Below, piece after piece: positions 1-6,188 of a stretch of DNA of 6,188 nucleotides (within the stretch, counting starts at the first letter, position 1; each line of letters opens with the position of its first letter). The position numbers and the translations under genes are program-made. The stretch comes from Clostridia bacterium. Lineage in GTDB: Bacteria; Bacillota_A; Clostridia; Lachnospirales; Lachnospiraceae. The notes beneath the pieces were generated by a model. That model was not told where the DNA came from, ran no database searches, and saw only the letters and a program-made list of their open reading frames with translations. Location of the stretch: positions 1 to 6,188 of the forward strand of contig JAAYYM010000274.1 of assembly GCA_012515365.1 (NCBI GenBank), read 5' to 3'.

Positions 1-1613
1 GCAACGGAGTTTACAATACCGGTATTATTGCATCACCTGCATCCGGTGATCTGATCGTATCCATGTATGCACCGATCTATGACAGTGATGGCAAAACTCC
101 ACTTGGTTATGCCGGTGGCGGAACCTACGCAACTGCGCTTAAGGATACCTTAAACTCACTTGTAACCCCTGGTATTGAGAATGCAAAATCCTATATGATC
201 AATACAGAAACTGGTTTTCATATTTTCAATGAAGATGAAACATTAATGGCTACTGAAATTGAAGATCCTATGCTATTAAATGTCATTGATCAGATTCATG
301 CTAATCCAGACGACATATATGGCACAATCGAGTTTGCTAATGAACAGGGTGAGGCCTGCCTTGGAATGTATACATACTTAAAGGATCGCGGATGGGCTGT
401 CGTTCTTGCCGATACAAAAGCAGAAATTTTCGCTACTGCCAACGCCAACAAAGTGGTTCTTGGTTTCGTATGCATCATTGCTTATATATTAATCCTGATC
501 ATGACATGGCTGGTCGTTATGTTCAATACAAAACCTCTCAAGAAAATAGAAGAAGCAATTAGTAATCTGAAAAACCTTGATTTGAATGAATCCGCTGAAA
601 TCAAGCCATACCTTGGAAGAAAGAGTGAAGTTGGTATCATTGCTACATCAGTTGATTCCCTGAGGAAAACCTTTAATGAAATTATCGAGATCTTGAAGCA
701 ATGTTCTAATTCCCTTGATTCCTCTTCTGGAACCATGGGCGTAGAATCTAAAAATCTTCTTGCATATGTAACAGATAATTCTGCCACTACAGAAGAACTT
801 GCTGCAAGTATCACGACTACCAATGCTGCGATTAATGAAATGGAATCCAAGATGCAGAATGTTGTCAGAATGGTAGAAAATGTTGAGAATAAGATCAGAG
901 AAGGTATGACTGTAAGTACCGAATTAATCAAGAGTGCACAGGAAATGCAGTCAATGGCAAATAATTCACTTACAAACTCACAGAATAACATTACGAATAA
1001 TCAAAAGAATATTGAAACAGCTATGATGAATCTACAGTCTCTGTCACAGATTAATCAGATGGCTACTGAGATCTTAAATATCACAAGTCAGACCAATCTT
1101 CTGTCTCTAAATGCATCTATTGAAGCTGCCAGAGCCGGAGATGCCGGTAGAGGCTTTGCAGTTGTTGCTGATGAGATCGGTAGTCTGGCTGACAGTTCCT
1201 CAAAAACTGCGATCAATATCCAAAATATCTGTATGGAAACCAATACAAATATCGCTGCTGTTCAGAACTGCTTTGATGATATCGTAGGTTTCCTCGAGCG
1301 TGACGTAGCAAAGCAATTCCAGACCTTTGCAGATACAGCCCAAGAATATAACAAATCAGTTGAGAGCATTCAGAGTACCATTGATGAAATTCACAATGTT
1401 ACAAAGAGCTTCTCTGAAGAGCTGAATATAATCAGTCAACAGGTAGATGCAGTCAGATCTGCTGCTGGTGACAATGAAGTCGGTGTTGAAGACATTATCA
1501 ATAAGAACGAGCATACAAATGAAACTGCTGAAGTATTATCTGAGATTCTTCATACCAATCAAGAAAATACAAAGAAGATCATCACGATCGTCCAGGATTT
1601 CAAATATAACTAA
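1..1613 (+). CDS. Methyl-accepting chemotaxis protein, dCache-HAMP-MCP type (5' end cut by window edge)
   Basis: Transmembrane chemoreceptor that passes ligand occupancy to CheA/CheW and so to the flagellar motor. The frame is open from base 3 with no stop, so the Met codon at 63 is internal and the true start lies left of the window. Counting that Met as residue 1: the end of the membrane-distal Cache subdomain (PIYDSDG, about 4-10), the membrane-proximal Cache subdomain (about 40-120, ending in GWAVVLAD), one hydrophobic membrane helix (about 130-154), HAMP (about 155-210) and a coiled-coil signalling domain (about 225-510). The hairpin tip is well conserved ([20 protein letters not shown] then [11 protein letters not shown], about 343-372), so CheA/CheW coupling is expected. 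The first membrane helix and most of the distal Cache are missing here. No C-terminal CheR-binding pentapeptide is visible; the protein ends in DFKYN. The ligand cannot be told from sequence. It converges on the kinase gene and is a separate transcription unit. The MCP call is firm. Confidence 0.96.
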   Translation, partial: NGVYNTGIIASPASGDLIVSMYAPIYDSDGKTPLGYAGGGTYATALKDTLNSLVTPGIENAKSYMINTETGFHIFNEDETLMATEIEDPMLLNVIDQIHANPDDIYGTIEFANEQGEACLGMYTYLKDRGWAVVLADTKAEIFATANANKVVLGFVCIIAYILILIMTWLVVMFNTKPLKKIEEAISNLKNLDLNESAEIKPYLGRKSEVGIIATSVDSLRKTFNEIIEILKQCSNSLDSSSGTMGVESKNLLAYVTDNSATTEELAASITTTNAAINEMESKMQNVVRMVENVENKIREGMTVSTELIKSAQEMQSMANNSLTNSQNNITNNQKNIETAMMNLQSLSQINQMATEILNITSQTNLLSLNASIEAARAGDAGRGFAVVADEIGSLADSSSKTAINIQNICMETNTNIAAVQNCFDDIVGFLERDVAKQFQTFADTAQEYNKSVESIQSTIDEIHNVTKSFSEELNIISQQVDAVRSAAGDNEVGVEDIINKNEHTNETAEVLSEILHTNQENTKKIITIVQDFKYN

Positions 1614-1627
1614 GTTAAAAACAGACT

Positions 1628-1670
1628 AAAAACCTTGCCTTAGCTTTTAAAGCTGTGGCAAGGTTTTTTT
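1628..1670. terminator. Bidirectional intrinsic terminator between convergent genes
   Basis: A 12-bp perfect stem pairs 1628-1639 (AAAAACCTTGCC) with 1657-1668 (GGCAAGGTTTTT). The 17-base loop holds a second inverted repeat, AGCTT/AAGCT (1642-1646 with 1650-1654), so the hairpin can extend across TT/GT mismatches. On the plus strand the arm ends in seven T (1664-1670), 15 bases after the chemoreceptor stop. On the minus strand the same stem ends in five T followed by AGTCTGT and begins right after the kinase stop codon. It therefore fits a Rho-independent terminator for both convergent genes, probably stronger on the plus strand because of its longer T tract. Confidence 0.92.
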
Positions 1671-3666
1671 ACTGCTTAACCAGGAAACTGCAACAGGTAT
1701 CGTAGAGTTTCTCGGGATCTATTGGTTTTGGGAGATGGGCGTTCATGCCTGCACCATAGGAAAGCTGCTCATCTTCGCTGAAAGCATCTGCGGTCATTGC
1801 AATAATGGTAACTGTATCTGCATCTTCACGTCTCATAGCTCTGATTGCTTTTGTTGTGACAATACCATCCATAACAGGCATTCTGATATCCATCAGAATG
1901 AGGTCATAATAGCCAATAGGTGACTGTTCAAACAAGTTCAGGGCTGATTCTCCGTTTTCGGTCCGCTCTACAAGACATCCAATGCGTTCCAAAAAAACTT
2001 TAACAATTTCTGCACTGATATCGTCGTCCTCTACTATAAGAACACGATGTCCTTTCAAAATATGATAATCATATTCCTTACTCTTCTGCTTCTTTTCATA
2101 CTGATAAATTCCTTCAAATGGAATATCGATTGTAAAGGTAGTTCCGTGATTCAACACGCTTTCGACCTGAATGGTTCCATTCATCAGATCAACCAATTCT
2201 TTTACAATAGAAAGACCAAGACCTGTTCCCTGCGTCCGGTCAGGATTATCTCTACGGTGTTCCTGATGAAAGCTGTCAAAGGCATATGGCAGAAACTCCT
2301 TACTCATGCCGATTCCGTTATCCTGAACAATAAAACGTTTGATATATCGATTTTCTCCGATGCGTTCCCTCTGTTCGATAATCAATTCAATCTTACCGTT
2401 TGGCTGAGTAAACTTAACCGCGTTTGTCAGTAAATTGATGAAAATCTGATTTAGGCGCATATGATCAGCAATAATTCCAGTAATCCCGGATCTGCTCGTA
2501 TCCATTTCAAATTCAATATTTTTATGCTCACATAATGTTTCGATCACATTACGAATTGAACGCTCAAACTCAGAAAGATAATAGGGTTCCAAATTCAATT
2601 TGATCCGTTTTTGTTCCATTCTTGACATATCTAAAATATCATTAATGATTCCGAGCAGATACTCTCCCGATAAATTTACCTTATTCATGTACTCACGCAG
2701 CTGCGTTTCATTTGCTTCTTTGACCAGATCTTTGTTGGAAAAAGCAAGAATTGCATTTAATGGCGTCCGAATATCATGACTCATATGTGATAGGAATTCA
2801 CTCTTTGTATGATTTGACCGGATAGCCTTTTCAATGGCCATCTGCAGCTCTTTTCGCTTTCTGCGTTCTCCCTCATAAAGGTCCGTCACGTCTCTTCTGG
2901 TCAGCACAAGATAATTTTTTCGTTCATCCAGATAATACGCCTTTGTGATTTTCCTGCGAACCACACCATTCTCAATCACGCGGTAAAAAAAAGTCGTAGT
3001 TGGACTATATAACAGCTGTTCTGTCATATAGGCAATATTATTAAATTCTGCGTATGCCTCTCTGTCTTCTTCAAAAACCACTTCTCGGGTGTATCGATCA
3101 AATACTTCTTTAAAATCGAACGCCGACTCAATATGATAATAATTCACATGATCCAGAATATGCGCGATTTCTCCTATTCCTGTCTTCACATTTACTGTAA
3201 TTACAAGCTCAATATCTTCATTCAAGATAGTTTCAATCGCATGCTTTGCCTTTTTTTCGCTATCGATATCCTTATCATGTAAAAATGCCACAATACTATG
3301 ATCAGATTGTCTTTCCATCATAATTGCAGACATTCTGACCCAGTGATATTCCATGGAAGGTACCAGTCTGCGGTAGGTGACTGAAGCTGATTTATCTCCT
3401 CTTTGATAAGCCTCTAAAAGTGCATTAGGAGACAGTGCCCGCCTCACATTCTCCACATCCTCCGGATAAATCTTAGTGACAACAAAGCTTTCTATATAAT
3501 CATTTGCATTAATACCAATCTTACTATCCCCATCATCATCTGCTTTGCAGACATATTCTTCGATGTCACCGGTAGTCAGATTTACTCGAAAATAGAGAAA
3601 CGAATCCCGTATCAATTCTTTTCTCAGCTTTAGCTCATATTCGTATCCTGCTGTATGTTTATCCAT
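1669..3666 (-). CDS. Hybrid sensor histidine kinase, PAS-PAS-HisKA-HATPase-REC, cytosolic
   Basis: Complete 665-residue kinase that autophosphorylates on His and carries its own receiver. Two PAS-like regions (about 20-135 and 145-262) lead through a charged helix (about 265-290) to HisKA with phospho-acceptor His297 in SHMSHDIRTPLNAI; D298 and T301 give the HDxxT pattern of kinase/phosphatase HisKA domains. The HATPase_c domain has the N box (NLLTNAVKFT, 411-420), DNGIGM (449-454) and GTGLGLSI (480-487). The receiver (about 540-662) has acidic residues E546-D548, phospho-acceptor Asp593 in LMDIRMP, Thr625 and Lys647, so every catalytic motif is intact. No signal peptide or membrane helix is seen, so it should sense an internal signal. 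There is no HPt or DNA-binding domain; output probably goes to the phosphodiesterase encoded immediately upstream. The ATG at 3666 is supported by a GAGGA ribosome site seven bases upstream and abuts that gene's stop codon. The TAA stop overlaps the shared terminator's T tract. The signal is unknown. Confidence 0.96.
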   Translation of the reverse strand: MDKHTAGYEYELKLRKELIRDSFLYFRVNLTTGDIEEYVCKADDDGDSKIGINANDYIESFVVTKIYPEDVENVRRALSPNALLEAYQRGDKSASVTYRRLVPSMEYHWVRMSAIMMERQSDHSIVAFLHDKDIDSEKKAKHAIETILNEDIELVITVNVKTGIGEIAHILDHVNYYHIESAFDFKEVFDRYTREVVFEEDREAYAEFNNIAYMTEQLLYSPTTTFFYRVIENGVVRRKITKAYYLDERKNYLVLTRRDVTDLYEGERRKRKELQMAIEKAIRSNHTKSEFLSHMSHDIRTPLNAILAFSNKDLVKEANETQLREYMNKVNLSGEYLLGIINDILDMSRMEQKRIKLNLEPYYLSEFERSIRNVIETLCEHKNIEFEMDTSRSGITGIIADHMRLNQIFINLLTNAVKFTQPNGKIELIIEQRERIGENRYIKRFIVQDNGIGMSKEFLPYAFDSFHQEHRRDNPDRTQGTGLGLSIVKELVDLMNGTIQVESVLNHGTTFTIDIPFEGIYQYEKKQKSKEYDYHILKGHRVLIVEDDDISAEIVKVFLERIGCLVERTENGESALNLFEQSPIGYYDLILMDIRMPVMDGIVTTKAIRAMRREDADTVTIIAMTADAFSEDEQLSYGAGMNAHLPKPIDPEKLYDTCCSFLVKQ

Positions 3667-6188
3667 TTATTCATCCTCATCGGTTATCGCATCAGCACGG
3701 CGTACTTTCATATCCAGCATAATCCCCAAATAATCCCCTACTGCCATTAATCGTTCCAAATGGCCTAACGATTTTGTCGGATTATCGATCCCGACGAATC
3801 CAAGCAATTCTGTACTTCTGATGATCGGAGACATAATAATCGCATGAATATCACGTTTTAAGAAAATTTCAATAAGCTCACTATATTCTTCATCCATCTG
3901 TCCAATCTCCTCCAGACAAATAATCTTGCCATTCGTCAGACTGTCATACCAGAATGATGACTCATCAAATGGAAATTCTTGATGTTCTGACTGCTCTGTG
4001 GTTATTCCTTTTGCGCAAACCTCATACGTGCGGTTTGAAACTTTTTTCTGAAAGTCCAGTTCCACCAGATACGCACGGTCAGCCACAAAATATTTGCACA
4101 TTTTATCCAGTGAAGCTTCCATAGCCAGTTTTACATCGTTTTTTTCCAAAATATCATGCGCCGTTGCATTTAAAAACTGAAGCTGTTCAAATGCCTCTTC
4201 TTCCTTTGTACGGTTCACTAAAACACAATAGAACAAATAGCGGTCACTTGAAATCGCGATGACTCTCATCGTACAACGTATATATTCTATCATTTCCTTC
4301 TCAGAATGAAGATCACGGAGTGTCAATTCACATCCGGCTTCCCGCTTATTCTGAATAGCCTTCATCATAGCCCTGTGATAGGTCTGATTATTTTCGTCAT
4401 CTAGAAAACACTCCAGGCTGATGTGTCTAAGTTCAGTCCTTGAAGCAACAACAGTGCCAAGCTCATGTACATATTGCTCATTGACACGCAGCAATTCAAT
4501 AACACCATGGTAGTATTCAAAAATGCAGGCGCCTCCTACATAACTATTGAAGATTAACATTTCCATGGATTTTGGATTCCAAAATTCTATATTATCCAGC
4601 GTGGCAATTGCCTGCAGACGTGATAGTTTACGTTCCACCTGCTCTGAACATCCCTGATTTTGTAAAAGCTCCTCATATTCTTCCAGGGGCATAGGTTTTG
4701 CATAAAGATAGCCTTGAATGTAATAGCATCCGATGGATTTCAGAAAATCTGCATGATTAAGTTCTTCCACTCCCTCTGCTATCACTGCCATACCCAGCCA
4801 TTTTGCCATACGTACAACAGATTCTATAATATTTCCACTTCTTTGTGCATTCTCTGTATTCGAGAAAAACTTCATATCCAGCTTCAAAATTGACGCCGGT
4901 ACATCTTTTAATGTATTCAAAGAAGAATAGCCGCTTCCAAAATCATCGATTTCAACTGTAAAGCCATAATCAATCAACTGATTAACCATTTTCAAAATGT
5001 GTTTTGGAGATTCTGCAAATGCAGATTCCGTCACTTCCAGACGTAGACAGTCTGATGGAATCTGATATTTTTTTATAAGACCACAAATCACATCAAAAAA
5101 ATCACTTTTATATAAATCAAATCGCGAAATATTAACTGACACCGGTAAAACTGTCATTCCCTCATCGATCCACTTTTTCAGGTAAATACATACCTGTTCC
5201 CAAATAAATTTATCCACTTCATAAATAAATCCGTTTCGTTCAAAGATTGGAATAAACTCACCTGGTGAAATAAAAGTACCGTCTTTCTCCCAGCGTACCA
5301 ATGCCTCTGCACCAATCATTGCTTTTGTTGCATGATTGTACTGTGGTTGAAAAAAAGCTTTAAACTCGCCATTACGCAATGCCTGCTCCATATCACTGAC
5401 AATCTGCTGTTCGTGTAAGATACTAAATCTCATAGAATCCGTATATTCTGCAATGTAAATATCATAACGGCCCTTTAATGATTCTTCCGCCACCGTAGCA
5501 CGTTCAAACATGATATTGGAACGAATCATGCTGTCATTTACCAGATATCGTCCAATTCGAATTCTTAAGCTTCGATTGATCCACTTTGGAGTAGTGGCAA
5601 GCTTATGATTACTCATTACGATGTCTGAATCGGCAAACTCAGCCGGATACAGGATAGCAAACCTGTCAGCAGTAAATCTGCATGCCAGTCCATCCAATTC
5701 AGAAACACAGGTATTGACACATTTTGCAATATGTTTTAATACTTCATCTCCAACTTCCATCCCATACTGATCATTGATTACCTTGAAATTATCAATATCC
5801 ATACAAGACAATATATAATAACCAGGCTCATGCATTGCGATTCGCTTATCACACTCATCAAAAAAGAGATCTCGACTCATCAGCCCGGTCAGCTTATCCT
5901 TGCTGAGTGAATTAACCAAGGCCGCATTTTCCCTCATGCTGACTAGATTTTTCAGAATTCTTTCTGCTAAAATCGGGTTAAATGGTTTGGACAAAAATGC
6001 ATGTGCTCCCAGTTCAATTGCTCTCTCTTTTGTTGCAATATCTGCATCAACCGAAATAATAACAATGGGGATATTACGATATTCCGACTTCTCCTGGATC
6101 TGTTTCAATACTTCAAATCCATCCATTTCAGGCATTCGAATGTCCAATAGAATCGCTGACAAACGCGTATACATATCTGCAAGCACAC
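3667..6188 (-). CDS. Response-regulator c-di-GMP phosphodiesterase, REC-GGDEF(degenerate)-EAL-PAS-GAF (5' end cut by window edge)
   Basis: Predicted cytosolic enzyme that hydrolyses cyclic di-GMP to pGpG under control of a receiver. The frame is open to the window edge and the first full codon (GTG at 6186) lies inside the receiver, so the real start is to the right. Counting that Val as residue 1: receiver remnant 1-82 (Asp15 in LLDIRMPEMDG, Ser45, Lys67; the N-terminal acidic pair is off-window), GGDEF about 97-248, EAL about 256-505, PAS-like about 535-660, GAF about 675-828. The GGDEF signature reads TADRF (172-176), so cyclase activity is unlikely, although Asp130, Asn138 and Asp147 of the GTP site remain. 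EAL motifs are intact: E294-A295-L296, N352, E384, D414-D415 in IDDFGSGYSS, K435, E471 and Q491 in QGYLYAKPMP. It is the first visible gene of a minus-strand operon with the kinase; its TAA touches the kinase ATG. Phosphodiesterase activity is confident from motifs; what PAS and GAF bind is unknown. Confidence 0.95.
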   Translation of the reverse strand, partial: VLADMYTRLSAILLDIRMPEMDGFEVLKQIQEKSEYRNIPIVIISVDADIATKERAIELGAHAFLSKPFNPILAERILKNLVSMRENAALVNSLSKDKLTGLMSRDLFFDECDKRIAMHEPGYYILSCMDIDNFKVINDQYGMEVGDEVLKHIAKCVNTCVSELDGLACRFTADRFAILYPAEFADSDIVMSNHKLATTPKWINRSLRIRIGRYLVNDSMIRSNIMFERATVAEESLKGRYDIYIAEYTDSMRFSILHEQQIVSDMEQALRNGEFKAFFQPQYNHATKAMIGAEALVRWEKDGTFISPGEFIPIFERNGFIYEVDKFIWEQVCIYLKKWIDEGMTVLPVSVNISRFDLYKSDFFDVICGLIKKYQIPSDCLRLEVTESAFAESPKHILKMVNQLIDYGFTVEIDDFGSGYSSLNTLKDVPASILKLDMKFFSNTENAQRSGNIIESVVRMAKWLGMAVIAEGVEELNHADFLKSIGCYYIQGYLYAKPMPLEEYEELLQNQGCSEQVERKLSRLQAIATLDNIEFWNPKSMEMLIFNSYVGGACIFEYYHGVIELLRVNEQYVHELGTVVASRTELRHISLECFLDDENNQTYHRAMMKAIQNKREAGCELTLRDLHSEKEMIEYIRCTMRVIAISSDRYLFYCVLVNRTKEEEAFEQLQFLNATAHDILEKNDVKLAMEASLDKMCKYFVADRAYLVELDFQKKVSNRTYEVCAKGITTEQSEHQEFPFDESSFWYDSLTNGKIICLEEIGQMDEEYSELIEIFLKRDIHAIIMSPIIRSTELLGFVGIDNPTKSLGHLERLMAVGDYLGIMLDMKVRRADAITDEDE
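3674..3678 (-). promoter_or_regulatory. Ribosome binding site of the hybrid kinase, inside the end of the upstream gene
   Basis: On the minus strand GAGGA lies seven bases before the kinase ATG, overlapping the last codons (Asp-Glu-Asp-Glu) of the phosphodiesterase gene; the bases between are TGAATAA, which include its stop codon. This spacing is good for a Firmicute Shine-Dalgarno site and fixes the kinase start. With the stop and start codons touching, translation of the two genes is probably coupled (inference). Confidence 0.8.

Noticed and set aside
63..65. ATG at 63 as the start of the chemoreceptor
   Set aside because: The frame stays open to the window edge, and the 20 codons upstream ([20 protein letters not shown]) read as Cache domain sequence, so this Met is internal.
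296..478. 60-codon minus-strand open frame opposite the chemoreceptor Cache domain
   Set aside because: Shadow frame fully inside conserved sensor-domain sequence, with no support of its own.
482..991. 169-codon open frame on the minus strand opposite the chemoreceptor
   Set aside because: It lies wholly antisense to conserved MCP coding sequence, and its hydrophobic, Ser/Ile/Leu-rich product is what antisense reading of a coiled-coil gene gives. No recognisable domain.
1447..1629. 60-codon plus-strand open frame overlapping the chemoreceptor 3' end
   Set aside because: Out of frame within the MCP gene, with a basic low-complexity product, and it runs into the terminator region.
1735..1923. 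62-codon Cys/His-rich plus-strand open frame
   Set aside because: Antisense to the kinase receiver domain around Asp593. The Cys/His content comes from reverse reading of conserved receiver codons, not from a zinc-binding protein.
2047..2433. 128-codon plus-strand open frame opposite the kinase
   Set aside because: It is antisense to the HATPase region, whose N and G boxes are intact on the minus strand. Its product resembles no known family.
6184..6186. GTG at 6186 as the start of the phosphodiesterase
   Set aside because: The receiver domain would lack its first strand, first helix and acidic pair, and there is no room to see a ribosome site. It is an internal Val codon of a gene that continues off the right edge.

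Overview
The window is about 40% GC (estimated by eye) and almost entirely coding. It holds three genes of bacterial signal transduction, two of them cut by the window edges. The protein style suggests a motile Gram-positive anaerobe of the Clostridia, probably Lachnospiraceae: a double-Cache chemoreceptor without a CheR-tethering tail, and REC-GGDEF-EAL-PAS-GAF and PAS-PAS-HisKA-HATPase-REC proteins. This placement is inferred from protein style, not from a marker gene.

Layout: (1) Bases 1-1613, plus strand: the 3' part of a methyl-accepting chemotaxis protein (end of a dCache sensor, one membrane segment, HAMP, complete signalling domain). Its start lies left of the window. (2) Bases 1614-1668: a 55-bp convergent intergenic gap filled by one strong hairpin that can terminate transcription on both strands. 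(3) Bases 1669-3666, minus strand: a complete soluble hybrid histidine kinase with two PAS-like sensor domains and a C-terminal receiver. (4) Bases 3667-6188, minus strand: a cyclic-di-GMP signalling protein whose N-terminus runs off the right edge. It has a receiver, a degenerate GGDEF domain, an intact EAL phosphodiesterase domain, a PAS-like region and a GAF domain.

The two minus-strand genes form an operon read from right to left. The stop codon of the phosphodiesterase gene touches the start codon of the kinase gene with no base between them, and both lie in the same reading frame, so a single TAA codon separates them. The simplest model is a two-component cyclic-di-GMP module. The cytosolic kinase senses an intracellular signal, passes phosphate to the receiver of its partner directly or through an unlinked HPt protein, and so controls cyclic-di-GMP hydrolysis. 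The chemoreceptor next door is a separate transcription unit. Its presence fits a motility-related neighbourhood but does not prove a functional link.

No RNA genes, mobile elements, CRISPR arrays or promoters were found. The promoters of both transcription units should lie outside the window. Nothing here amounts to a clearly new system. The most notable points are the same-frame single-stop junction and the pseudo-GGDEF joined to an intact EAL domain.
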